Below are positions 24,523 through 32,217 of a stretch of 64,000 bases of DNA, piece after piece. Source of the DNA: Planctomycetota bacterium (lineage in GTDB: Bacteria > Planctomycetota > Phycisphaerae > Phycisphaerales > SM1A02); the NCBI GenBank assembly GCA_022564665.1, contig JADFKZ010000002.1:1-64000 (forward strand), read 5' to 3'. Position 1 is the stretch's first letter, and each line of letters opens with the position of its first letter. A model generated the notes under the pieces. The model searched no databases, had not been told where the DNA came from, and worked only from the letters and a program-made list of their open reading frames with translations. The position numbers and the translations under genes are program-made.

Positions 24523-24551
24523 ACTATGGCGAACAAAAGGGGTCCGATCAA
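24523..24551 (-). promoter_or_regulatory. Possible promoter of the candidate small RNA
   Basis: TTGATC and CATAGT on the minus strand, 17-base spacer; four of six consensus positions in each box. Confidence 0.4.
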
Positions 24552-24649
24552 GCGTCTTTTTGATGGTTTACGGCTACTTTCGCTGAGCGGTTGCGGCTGA
24601 GGGTCAGATCATTGTGCGCGACTGCGCGGCGTACGCCATGGGGAGTTTG

Positions 24650-24718
24650 AACGGGAGGGAATTGGGGTTCGGCAAAGCGGCGAGCCCCCACTTCTGAACC
24701 CTGAATCCCCCGACCCCT
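24650..24718. repeat. Dispersed repeat, family F copy 2
   Basis: GGGAGGGAATTGGGGTTCGG, AGCGGCGAGCCCCCACTTCT and GAACCCTGAATCCCC appear in the same order as at 51288-51356. It lies just after the aminotransferase stop. Confidence 0.8.
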
Positions 24719-24724
24719 CAAGCG

Positions 24725-25903
24725 TCATCGAGACGAACGATCGGGCACGGTCATCAGATCGGCCAGGATCTCAAGCCCGTGTTTGAGCGTCTCATCGCCT
24801 GTGGCGTAGCTGAGGCGGAAGTGGGTGTCTCGGCGACTGAAGACGCTGCCGGGGATGACCAGGACGTTTCGCTGAATTGCTCGCTCAACGAGCTCGGTGG
24901 CGGTCGCGTGAGGCGGGACCGCACGTACGAACGCATAGAAGGCGCCGCCGGGGTGGACAACCTCGGTGATGGAGCCCAGCATCGTCTCGACCATGTCTCG
25001 TTTGCGCTGGTAGGACCGAACCTGCCCGCTCATGTTCACATCGAAGGCGGCCACGACACCGGCCTGGGCCATCGACGGGGCGCAGACGAACGTGTACTGC
25101 TGCAGCTTGGCCATCTGGTCGATGAGCGCCTTTGGGCCGGCCGCGTATCCCATCCGCCAGCCCGTGCACCCGTAGGTCTTGCCGAAGCCGCGGACGAGGA
25201 GCATGTTGCCGGTGAGCCGCGCCGGGCTGGGGCACCGGCCTCCCTCGCGGGCGTCGTCATAGGTGAACTCGTCGTAGATCTCGTCGGCGATCATCAGGAC
25301 TCCCCGGCGATCGCACAGGTCAACCAGGTCGGCCAGCTCATCGGATCGCAGCACGACGCCTGATGGGTTGCTTGGCGAGTTCAGGAGAAGAATTTTGGTC
25401 CGGTCGGTGATCAACGGCTCAACGCGCTCCGCCGTCAGGCGGAAGTCCGGATAGGTATCGCACAAGACGATCGACCCACCGGTGAGCGGTCCCAACGCTG
25501 GGTAGACCACGAAGTAGGGGTCGGAAACAATCGCCTCGTCACCCGGATCCATCAACGCCATGAACGCCAAAAGCAATGCGCCGCTGGTACCGGAGGTGAC
25601 CAGAAGGTCCAGATCCGATGCCGGGACCTCCCAGCCCACGTCACCGGCGAGGTGACGGGAGATCGCCTCCCGAAGCTCGCCGCTACCCTGGGTGAGCGTG
25701 TAGCCATTGTGGTCGCCGAGGATCGCCGCGATGGCGGCATTCTTGATCTCCGCCGCGACCGCGAAGTCGGGCTGCCCGATGGAGAGGTTGATGGGGTCGG
25801 GAAGCCGCGCCCCCAGCTCGAAGACCCGCCGGATCCCCGACACATCGATCGCTCTCGCCCGGGCGCTGATCAAGTCGTCGATGTGTCTCAGAACCGGTTT
25901 CAC
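24725..25903 (-). CDS. PLP-dependent aminotransferase, class I/II
   Basis: A 392-residue fold-type I aminotransferase. N-L-S-I-G-Q-P-D-F near residue 38, N-S-P-S-N-P-S-G-V-V near 174, and A-D-E-I-Y-D-E-F near 206 bind PLP. The catalytic lysine is in R-G-F-G-K-T-Y-G-C-T-G-W-R-M-G-Y near 240, and R-L-S-Y-A is near the C-terminus. The substrate is probably aspartate or a related amino acid. GTG 25903 is chosen because homology starts there and AGGAG lies six bases upstream. Both lie within a family D palindrome, so the start signals seem to come from the repeat. Confidence 0.9.
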   Translation of the reverse strand: MKPVLRHIDDLISARARAIDVSGIRRVFELGARLPDPINLSIGQPDFAVAAEIKNAAIAAILGDHNGYTLTQGSGELREAISRHLAGDVGWEVPASDLDLLVTSGTSGALLLAFMALMDPGDEAIVSDPYFVVYPALGPLTGGSIVLCDTYPDFRLTAERVEPLITDRTKILLLNSPSNPSGVVLRSDELADLVDLCDRRGVLMIADEIYDEFTYDDAREGGRCPSPARLTGNMLLVRGFGKTYGCTGWRMGYAAGPKALIDQMAKLQQYTFVCAPSMAQAGVVAAFDVNMSGQVRSYQRKRDMVETMLGSITEVVHPGGAFYAFVRAVPPHATATELVERAIQRNVLVIPGSVFSRRDTHFRLSYATGDETLKHGLEILADLMTVPDRSSR

Positions 25904-25950
25904 AACCTTCTCCTGGCATTGGCCGACGGATCGGTTATGAAACCAGCTCT
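25891..25950. repeat. Dispersed palindrome, family D copy 4
   Basis: GGTTTCACAACC (25896-25907) and GGTTATGAAACC (25933-25944) with the conserved centre. On the minus strand it reads almost as 23660-23720. It overlaps the start of the aminotransferase gene. Confidence 0.85.
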
Positions 25951-25989
25951 CGCGCAGGTCGCCATCGCTCACCGACGCGACAGCCGCCG

Positions 25990-26235
25990 TTACGAGGACC
26001 CTTTGGATTCGGTCTTCGGCTCCGTGGCGGCCTCCGTTTCGGCCTCCTTGGCGGCGGCCTTCTTCTTCTTGGCCGTGTTTCGGTTGGCGACCTTCGCCAG
26101 CCCGATCGGGGAGTCCTCATCGGGGCGGAAGCGGTTGAGCTGGATCAAATGCTCGATCCGCTCGGCCCTGGTCAGGACGTTCCTGTGCTCGTTGAGAGCG
26201 ATGGGTTTGGTCTTGAGGCTGCGGTGGAGGCTCAT
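25990..26235 (-). CDS. Small basic protein, planctomycete/verrucomicrobia/chlamydia type
   Basis: An 81-residue, Lys/Arg-rich protein. The start M-S-L-H-R-S-L-K, then R-N-V-L-T-R-A-E-R-I-E and the K-K-K-K tail, match the short basic family known from planctomycetes, verrucomicrobia and chlamydiae (I recall TIGR04137, proposed to associate with rRNA). The tail is followed by an acidic Ala/Glu/Lys extension that looks unordered. An ATG four codons upstream (26247) is possible. It lies between the aminotransferase and the SPOR-like gene on the same strand. A good lineage marker. Confidence 0.78.
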   Translation of the reverse strand: MSLHRSLKTKPIALNEHRNVLTRAERIEHLIQLNRFRPDEDSPIGLAKVANRNTAKKKKAAAKEAETEAATEPKTESKGSS

Positions 26236-26281
26236 CGAAATCGGCATCCAGATCTTGTCGGCGGGTCGCCCGGCACAGGGA

Positions 26282-27037
26282 TCACCTTTTGAACAACAGA
26301 GGGTAGGCGTCCCGCAGGTTGGAGGCGCCCCGTTCGACGCTTTTCCACTTGTCGCCGACCCGGTGGATGGTCGTCTCCAGGGTCTTCACCTTGGGGTCGG
26401 ATCGGATACCGGGGTCGAATCCGGGAAGGACGATCACCTTGCGGAACTTGTTGGTATCCGCCCCGATCACGTACGCCTCCAACCCTTCGCTGCGGCAGTA
26501 TCGGGCGAGCCTCTCCGCCCCCGCCGCGTGCGTCTCGGCGATGACGAAATAGCTCTTGCCAGGCGTGCGGGGATCGCTGAAGATCGGCGCCGGCTGATCC
26601 GTCGCTGCCAACGGGTCCTGCTCGACGGCCGGCGGCCCGGTCCGCTTCGCCGCGCGTAGAGACACGGTGAGCAGCTGGGGTAGCGGTGCGGCGGCGGTTT
26701 TGGGGCGAGTACGCAGGGCAAGCGGCTCCTCGGGCCCGGGCCGGCTCTGGGCCAGATCAGCGGCGTCCCTCCAGCCTCCCATATGGCCCGCGCTCTCCGT
26801 GGGTCGGGCCCGCGCGTAGCCAACGCCGTAGGCGGCCGCGAGGGCGACCACGCCGACAACGGCGGCCACACACATGTAGCCGATGGGCAGGCGGATCGTG
26901 TATCCGGGGCTCAGCCAGGCGGGTAGCGTGCTCTTCTTGGCCACCGATGTCCGGCGTTTGGGCTTGTAGACGCGTCGTGTCGGCCTCGGGGGACCGATCA
27001 ACTCATACAACACGACGGCGGAGGATCTCTTGGCCAT
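26282..27037 (-). CDS. Single-pass membrane protein with SPOR-like C-terminal domain
   Basis: A 251-residue protein. The cytoplasmic N-terminus is basic, one membrane segment lies near residues 52-73 (I-G-Y-M-C-V-A-A-V-V-G-V-V-A-L-A-A-A-Y), a Pro/Ala linker follows, and residues 160-215 form a compact domain (S-Y-F-V-I-A-E-T...A-E-R-L-A-R-Y-C-R...A-Y-V-I-G) with the beta-alpha-beta pattern of SPOR domains, which bind peptidoglycan. The SPOR match is by pattern only. GGAGG precedes ATG 27037 by a few bases. It follows acpS by 20 bases. Confidence 0.65.
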   Translation of the reverse strand: MAKRSSAVVLYELIGPPRPTRRVYKPKRRTSVAKKSTLPAWLSPGYTIRLPIGYMCVAAVVGVVALAAAYGVGYARARPTESAGHMGGWRDAADLAQSRPGPEEPLALRTRPKTAAAPLPQLLTVSLRAAKRTGPPAVEQDPLAATDQPAPIFSDPRTPGKSYFVIAETHAAGAERLARYCRSEGLEAYVIGADTNKFRKVIVLPGFDPGIRSDPKVKTLETTIHRVGDKWKSVERGASNLRDAYPLLFKR

Positions 27038-27057
27038 GGCTACCTCCAAGTCGTGAT

Positions 27058-27465
27058 TTACTCGGGCATGCCCCGGCCTTGCTCGCCACAGCCGATGACG
27101 CTGGCGATCGCGTTCTCGGTGGTGTGGCTGAGGCTGACATGCCACGACAGGATGTTCATCTGGGCCGCCAGCTCGGCGCAACGGCCGGTCAACGTCAGGT
27201 GTGGCTGACCCGAGGGCCGCCGGTCGACCTCGATATCACACCAGCTGATCCCGCTGCGCCACCCGGTTCCCAGCGCCTTTAACACAGCCTCCTTGCAAGC
27301 GAAGCGGACGGCGTACCGCTCCGGCCGCCGCCGCCGACCCGACTCGGCGTAGGCCTGCTCCCGGTCGGTGAAGCAGCGTGCCAGGAACCTTCGGCCGTGC
27401 TCGTTGAGCATGGCCGCGATCCGGGCGATCTCGACGATATCGATACCGTGGGCGATGATCCGCAT
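27058..27465 (-). CDS. acpS: Holo-[acyl-carrier-protein] synthase
   Basis: Attaches the 4'-phosphopantetheine arm of CoA to acyl carrier protein. The 135-residue protein shows G-I-D-I-V-E-I near residue 7 (magnesium-binding Asp), F-A-C-K-E-A-V-L-K-A-L-G-T-G near 55 and the C-terminal V-S-L-S-H-T strand. ATG 27465 is chosen over an ATG six codons upstream because M-R-I-I-A-H-G-I-D is where the family starts. Lies upstream of the SPOR-like gene. Confidence 0.92.
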   Translation of the reverse strand: MRIIAHGIDIVEIARIAAMLNEHGRRFLARCFTDREQAYAESGRRRRPERYAVRFACKEAVLKALGTGWRSGISWCDIEVDRRPSGQPHLTLTGRCAELAAQMNILSWHVSLSHTTENAIASVIGCGEQGRGMPE

Positions 27466-27584
27466 GGCGCCATGATATCTCATCGGCCGTTGGCAGATTT
27501 CTAGCCCGGATTATTCAAGAACGCCGTCGCCAGGGCCAGGCCGGCACGCGGGGTAAACTCTCTGAGACCCGGCCGTGGTCTGCC

Positions 27585-28139
27585 ATGATGTCAAGCACCC
27601 CCGACGAGCATCGCACCCGCTCCGCCAACGATCTGGGGCCCGTCCGCTGCGCGGTGCTGACGATCTCCGACTCCCGCACAGTCCGCACCGACGAGAGCGG
27701 GCCGCTCATTGAGCGAATCCTCACCGCCACCGGCCATCTGGCGGTCGATCGGGCTCTCATTGAAGATGAGCCCCAGGCAATCGAGGCAGCGCTGAACCGC
27801 TGGCTGGCGGATGCCGGGATCCAGGTGATTCTCACGACGGGCGGAACGGGCATCTCGGTTCGCGACACGACGATCGAGGTCGTCCGGCGGCTGCTGACCG
27901 TCGAGCTGGAGGGGTTCGGCGAGCTCTTCCGCCTGCTGAGCTTTGAAGAGGTCAAGTCCGCCGCGATGCTCAGCCGGGCGGTCGGGGGCTTGGTCGTCCG
28001 GGAGAGGGCCGACGGCGGCGAAACCTTTGTTTTTGCGATGCCCGGCTCGCCCGGCGCCGTAGCAACGGCGATGACAAACCTGATCGGACCGGAGCTTGAG
28101 CATCTGCTGGCGCTACGAGAACGAAGCGAAAGCGAGTAG
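27585..28139 (+). CDS. Molybdenum cofactor biosynthesis protein, MoaB/MogA family
   Basis: A 184-residue protein of the MoaB/MogA fold that adenylates molybdopterin or binds it. Motifs: V-L-T-I-S-D-S-R near residue 24, T-T-G-G-T-G near residue 84 (phosphate-binding loop) and M-P-G-S-P-G-A near 148. The N-terminus is about 15 residues longer than typical. Stands apart from moaE (29124), which lies on the same strand across one intervening minus-strand gene. MoaB versus MogA cannot be separated by eye. Confidence 0.87.
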   Translation: MMSSTPDEHRTRSANDLGPVRCAVLTISDSRTVRTDESGPLIERILTATGHLAVDRALIEDEPQAIEAALNRWLADAGIQVILTTGGTGISVRDTTIEVVRRLLTVELEGFGELFRLLSFEEVKSAAMLSRAVGGLVVRERADGGETFVFAMPGSPGAVATAMTNLIGPELEHLLALRERSESE

Positions 28140-28170
28140 CGGGACATTGGGCTTTCGGCGGTCGGGCAAT

Positions 28171-28300
28171 CAACTGTCGGCTATCAGCAATCTCTGGGTA
28201 GCTGGGGCTGAGCTCGGGCGGCTGGGACTCCGTCACAGCCACCCGAAACTGGGCGGTCGCTTTATCTGGCCGAAAGCCGAGAGCCGACAGCCACAAGCCA
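28171..28300. repeat. Composite repeat, families A and C (copy C2)
   Basis: ACTGTCGGCTATCAGCAATC then GGGTAGCTGGGGCTGAGC to CACAGCCACCC (28196-28244), then CCGAGAGCCGACAGCC (about 28277-28292). It has the same order as 5109-5288 but a shorter middle. Between convergent moaB-like and isomerase-like genes. Confidence 0.75.
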
Positions 28301-28304
28301 CTTG

Positions 28305-29060
28305 TCACGCTTCACACAACATCCACGTGCGGGCCGTCTGCGCCAGTCCGGCCCACGGGTCCGGCCAGCCACGCATGTCGATCACCAACGGTCCCCGATA
28401 GCCGCTGCTGGCGATCGCCTTGCGGTAGGCGGCCACGTCGAGACGTCCGCCCTCCGGAACGCTGATCGGGGCCCTCATCCCGCTTTCCAGCAGGTCGGCC
28501 AGGCGCAGGGACACCAGACGGCCAGCAAAGGTCGTGACCCCGGCGACGGGGTCCTCGCCCTGGGCCAGCCACGCCGGCGGATCGATACCAACGCCAATCG
28601 GCTCGGTGCTCGCGGGCCGGACGGCGTGGTCGGCCACCATGACCCCCCTGTGGACCGCGTGGTCGATGATGGTCCCAGCGATTGGCCCCAGGTGCCCCTC
28701 ATCATCCCCAGGCAGTGAAAGACACACGGGGCACCTCCCGAGGTCCGCGGCCAGCTCGATGGCAGCCCGAACCGCGTCGACAGCGCGGTCTGAGGTGGAG
28801 GGGGTGACAAAGTGCGCCGCTGGGATCCACAGGTCCAGTCCCGTCGCGACCATCTCCAGCCGCCGCAGACTCACACGCAGGTCTCGTCGGGCCGAACGGT
28901 CCAGCTCACGAGGCCGCAGCCCGGGCTGGGTCGCCGACAGCTGCACGCTGCGAAAACCGAGGGAGGCCAGGCGATCGAGTGCGGACCGCGGCCGGTCCCC
29001 CAGATCCCCAAGCGTGGGGCCCAGGCAATTGTCCGGCGGGAACCCGTCCGAGCGATCCAT
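28305..29060 (-). CDS. TIM-barrel sugar-phosphate isomerase/epimerase-like protein
   Basis: A 251-residue protein of the xylose-isomerase-like AP-endonuclease 2 superfamily. The early L-A-S-L-G-F-R-S-V-Q-L-S strand, A-A-D-L-G in the middle, V-S-L-R-L-A-D near residue 187 (usually H-L-K-D) and the final G-Y-R-G-P-L-V-I-D-M-R strand follow the barrel pattern. Some metal ligands of the family are not evident, so activity is uncertain. The 3' end abuts the composite repeat. Confidence 0.65.
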   Translation of the reverse strand: MDRSDGFPPDNCLGPTLGDLGDRPRSALDRLASLGFRSVQLSATQPGLRPRELDRSARRDLRVSLRRLEMVATGLDLWIPAAHFVTPSTSDRAVDAVRAAIELAADLGRCPVCLSLPGDDEGHLGPIAGTIIDHAVHRGVMVADHAVRPASTEPIGVGIDPPAWLAQGEDPVAGVTTFAGRLVSLRLADLLESGMRAPISVPEGGRLDVAAYRKAIASSGYRGPLVIDMRGWPDPWAGLAQTARTWMLCEA

Positions 29061-29123
29061 GCCGCCAACCTAGCGAGTCGGCGCAGTGCCGCCAAACCCG
29101 CTGGTCGATGCGAGACGGATAGG

Positions 29124-29618
29124 ATGGATGCGATGCCCGCCGTTCAGCCAGCGCCGGTGATCGACGTACAGATCGTCGATCACCCCGTCAGGTGCGTCGA
29201 GCGAGCGAGGCTACCCCATACCGCCGGTGGCGAGTGCGTGTTTCTGGGCAGTACCCGGGCCGACGTTCATCCCGTCTACGGCGCGCTGAGGCGGCTGACC
29301 TACCACGCCTACGCGCCGTTGGCGATACGGACGATCACCGAGCTGGCGGAGGAGGCCTGCCGGAGGTTCGACTGCACGATCGTCAGAATCCACCACGCCC
29401 TCGGCGATGTCGGCCCGGGCGAGGTCAGCGTTCTGGTAGAGACCGCATGCCGCCACCGTGATCAGGCGTTCTCCGCCTGCCGCTTCCTGATCGATCGGCT
29501 CAAGGAGACCGCCCCCATCTGGAAACGCGAGACCTGGGCCGACGGCACGACCTGGTCCCGGGGCAATCCCGTCGTTACCGACGAGGACACGGCATGCCCG
29601 GATACTTCAAGCTCGTAA
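29124..29618 (+). CDS. moaE: Molybdopterin synthase catalytic subunit
   Basis: Large subunit of molybdopterin synthase; transfers sulfur from MoaD thiocarboxylate to the precursor. The 164-residue protein has G-A-L-R-R-L-T-Y-H-A-Y near residue 50, V-E-T-A-C-R-H-R-D-Q-A-F (R-H-R loop), and D-R-L-K-E-T-A-P-I-W-K-R-E near residue 130, which holds the two catalytic lysines. No moaD is adjacent. Start ATG 29124; ATG 29133 is an alternative. The 3' end overlaps the next gene by 25 bases. Confidence 0.9.
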   Translation: MDAMPAVQPAPVIDVQIVDHPVRCVERARLPHTAGGECVFLGSTRADVHPVYGALRRLTYHAYAPLAIRTITELAEEACRRFDCTIVRIHHALGDVGPGEVSVLVETACRHRDQAFSACRFLIDRLKETAPIWKRETWADGTTWSRGNPVVTDEDTACPDTSSS

Positions 29619-30199
29619 ATGCGATCTACTTGATGAGCCTCGCCGCATGGCTCGCGGCCCTTGCGAGCGCGGGGATTGCCGCCGGCAATGTTTTCGGCGT
29701 GCTTGACGACATGTCCCTGGAGCTTGAGCGGTATGCGACCTACCCCAGCCAGGAGCACGGGATGCTTGCCGCGGGTCACGTCATGGAAGGTGTTTTCGTC
29801 ACCGTCGATCTCATCCAGATCGTTGCGATTCCCCTGACGCTCCTTGCACTGGGGATGCAGCTTGCGGTCTACCGGCTGCCGGTGCGGTCCCCGGCGAACG
29901 CCGTCCGGACGCTGTGCCTGGTGGCCGCGACCGGTCTGTTCGCCTACCACGCCACCGCCTTGGCACCCCGAATGAACCGCGAGCTCCGGGCGCGGTGGTC
30001 GGCGGCCGAGGCGGGTGACGTCGCCGCCGCCCGCGCCCATCAGATCGCCTTCAACCAAGACCACCCCACGGCTGACTTGATTCTCAAGACCAACCTCATC
30101 CTCCTCATCATCGCGCTGGGCGCTTCCGCCGCCGCGCTTTCGCCAAGCGCACCGTCAGCATCACCCCGCCTTCCCGAACCTAAGTTGGGTGGGCAATGA
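29594..30199 (+). CDS. Four-pass membrane protein, DUF4149-like
   Basis: A 201-residue protein with about four membrane segments: residues 8-33, a segment near 72-96, one near 104-122 and one near 168-188. The short cytoplasmic parts carry Arg/Lys. The pattern resembles the DUF4149/TMEM205-type family, although the match is by layout only. It overlaps moaE at its start and nth at its end (TGA/ATG overlap), so the three are co-translated. Function unknown. Confidence 0.6.
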   Translation: MPGYFKLVNAIYLMSLAAWLAALASAGIAAGNVFGVLDDMSLELERYATYPSQEHGMLAAGHVMEGVFVTVDLIQIVAIPLTLLALGMQLAVYRLPVRSPANAVRTLCLVAATGLFAYHATALAPRMNRELRARWSAAEAGDVAAARAHQIAFNQDHPTADLILKTNLILLIIALGASAAALSPSAPSASPRLPEPKLGGQ

Positions 30200-30924
30200 C
30201 CGGCCCGCTGACGATGTCGGCCACCAGCAAGGCGGCCTTTGACCTGCCGAAGAAGACGCAGGCCCACACGGCGCGCGCCCGGCGAATCCTCGATGGTCTG
30301 ATGCGGTTCCACCCCGATGCCCACTGCGCCCTGAACTACGACGGCCCGCACCAGCTTCTCGTGGCCACGATCCTCTCGGCGCAGGCGACGGATGTCGCCG
30401 TCAACAAGGCCACTCCGAAGTTCTTTGAAGCGTTCCCGACGGCCGCGGACTACGCCGGCGCCAGCCCGCGCACGCTCGAGCCCTACATCCGTTCGCTTGG
30501 CTTCTTCCGAAACAAGGCCATCGCGATCCACGAGGCCATGAAGTCGATCGTCAACGATTTTGGTGGCGAGGTACCCGCCACAATGGATGAGCTGCTGACG
30601 CTCCGTGGCGTCGCCCGCAAGACCGCCAACGTGGTCCTGGGCAACGCTTATGGGATCGACCTGGGGGTGGTGGTTGACACCCACGTTATCCGGCTGAGCG
30701 GGCGGTTCGGGCTCTCGTCGGCCCATGACCCAAAGAAGATTGAACTGGACCTGATGGCTCTCTTTCCGCGCCCACACTGGACGCTGCTCGGCCACCTCTT
30801 GATCTTTCACGGTCGGCGCGTCTGCAAAGCCAGGGCCGGGTTGTGTGCTGAGCACCCGCTGTGCAGGAGGTACTGCTCAAACTCCAAGGCCTCAGAACAG
30901 AAGAAGGCGAAGATTCACCGCTGA
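30196..30924 (+). CDS. nth: Endonuclease III-type DNA glycosylase
   Basis: Base-excision repair glycosylase/AP lyase for oxidised pyrimidines. The 242-residue protein has the helix-hairpin-helix L-R-G-V-A-R-K-T-A-N-V-V with the catalytic lysine near residue 145, and V-V-D-T-H-V-I-R with the catalytic aspartate near 162. The Fe-S cysteines are unusual: C-x6-C-x5-C-x3-C, with His in the normal third-Cys position, instead of C-x6-C-x2-C-x5-C. The last residues (K-K-A-K-I-H-R) are encoded by a dispersed repeat (30901-30946). Confidence 0.88.
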   Translation: MTGPLTMSATSKAAFDLPKKTQAHTARARRILDGLMRFHPDAHCALNYDGPHQLLVATILSAQATDVAVNKATPKFFEAFPTAADYAGASPRTLEPYIRSLGFFRNKAIAIHEAMKSIVNDFGGEVPATMDELLTLRGVARKTANVVLGNAYGIDLGVVVDTHVIRLSGRFGLSSAHDPKKIELDLMALFPRPHWTLLGHLLIFHGRRVCKARAGLCAEHPLCRRYCSNSKASEQKKAKIHR

Positions 30925-30946
30925 GGACCGCGGAGAAAAGAGGAGG
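30901..30946. repeat. Dispersed repeat, family E copy 1 (overlaps the end of nth)
   Basis: AAGAAGGCGAAGATTCACCGC and CGCGGAGAAAAGAGGAGG flank a short middle; both blocks recur, inverted, at 61898-61953. The first part encodes the C-terminus of nth. Confidence 0.8.
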
Positions 30947-31017
30947 TCAGAGATCTCGTATGAGAGGTCACCGCGGTGAGTTCCTCGGCACCCGAGACGA
31001 GCGAAGTGGAAACACCA

Positions 31018-32007
31018 CTAACGATCTTCGGAGCCATAGACCAGGAGGTCGACCAGAAGCGGCAGGTGATCGGAGCCGATGTCCGGCCCCAGACTACACC
31101 CGGCCACCGACAGCCCGTCACTGAGCAGGCAGTGATCGATCGGCAGCCGCAGAAACTCTGGTAAGCACGCCGGCCACGAGCCCTGTACGCCGAACCCGCG
31201 GCGTGAATTGAAGAGACGCCGCGTACCGGTAAGCCGGCGGTACCACGGCGACCACATCGTCATATTGAGATCGCCGACGAGCACCAGGGGCCGGGAGGAT
31301 GAGTCAATCAGCTCGCCGAGCCGCGCCAGTTGATCATTCCGCAGATGGAATCGACGAGCCGGGATCGGCGGCGTGGGGTGGGTCGCCAGCAGTGTCAGCT
31401 CCACGCCCCCGACATCCACTCGCATGCTCAGGCTGGGTAGACCCGCCTCGCCGAGCGTGTGGACGGCGGCCTCGGCCAAAGGCAGCCGGCTGAAGACGGC
31501 GATGCCGAAGTTGTCCTCTCGCGGCCCGCTGATCATGTAGGGGTAGGCATCCCGAAGTGTCTGAAGCGCCGACATCCAACTGGCGTTGACTTCCTGAAGG
31601 ACAAGGATGTCTGGGCTCGAGTCCTCGATCAGATCCAGGAGCCGCTGGTGCCGATGATTCGAGCCCAGGACGTTTGCCAGCATCAGCCGGAGCCTGCCTC
31701 CACCATCGTCGGGCGCGGCATAGGCGGCGCCTGAGAGCGAGCCGAGCGCAAAGGGGGCGATCGCCGACCCCGTCATGACAGCGGTCAGAAGACCTCCCAT
31801 CGCCCACCACCACCGTCCCGTGGCAAGGAGCACGAACGTCGCCGCAACCGAGATCGCGCAAAGCTGCACCTGAAAGTGGGAAGCAAGCTCCAGCGGGTAG
31901 AGCCAACCCACAAAACGCAGCAGGGTCAGTGGCGCCGCCACACCCACACACACGGCGGCGGCTCCCGTCAGATATCGTGTCCAAAAAGCGTGGCCCGATT
32001 GGCTCAC
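31018..32007 (-). CDS. Membrane-anchored endonuclease/exonuclease/phosphatase-family protein
   Basis: A 329-residue protein: about three N-terminal membrane segments (to residue ~85), then an EEP-fold catalytic domain. L-V-L-Q-E-V-N has the magnesium-binding Glu near residue 130, T-H-P-T-P-P-I and L-V-G-D-L-N-M-T lie near residue 240, and I-G-S-D-H-L-P-L holds the C-terminal catalytic His. Substrates of such proteins range from DNA to phospholipids. GTG 32007 is preferred because GGAGG lies six bases upstream; an upstream GTG at 32031 is possible. Confidence 0.82.
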   Translation of the reverse strand: MSQSGHAFWTRYLTGAAAVCVGVAAPLTLLRFVGWLYPLELASHFQVQLCAISVAATFVLLATGRWWWAMGGLLTAVMTGSAIAPFALGSLSGAAYAAPDDGGGRLRLMLANVLGSNHRHQRLLDLIEDSSPDILVLQEVNASWMSALQTLRDAYPYMISGPREDNFGIAVFSRLPLAEAAVHTLGEAGLPSLSMRVDVGGVELTLLATHPTPPIPARRFHLRNDQLARLGELIDSSSRPLVLVGDLNMTMWSPWYRRLTGTRRLFNSRRGFGVQGSWPACLPEFLRLPIDHCLLSDGLSVAGCSLGPDIGSDHLPLLVDLLVYGSEDR

Positions 32008-32217
32008 GATGATCCTCCAACCCGCTTCCACGAGCGTCGCGGGTTCCTACGAGCGTCTGGGCCACTGCGTTCGCGATCAGGCTCCAGAAGCGGATTGATG
32101 ATGGCACGCGGGGATCGCTGTGTCCGGTAATCAGCGCCGGCCGCACCCAGGCAGCGAAACGATTACCATCCCGACCGCCGGTGCCGGCCATGGAAATGCC
32201 CGGCGCCGCGGTGAACC

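Noticed and set aside
7951-25950. Family D palindromes as parts of a CRISPR array
   Set aside because: Copies are scattered kilobases apart, in both orientations, without regular spacers; no cas gene is present.
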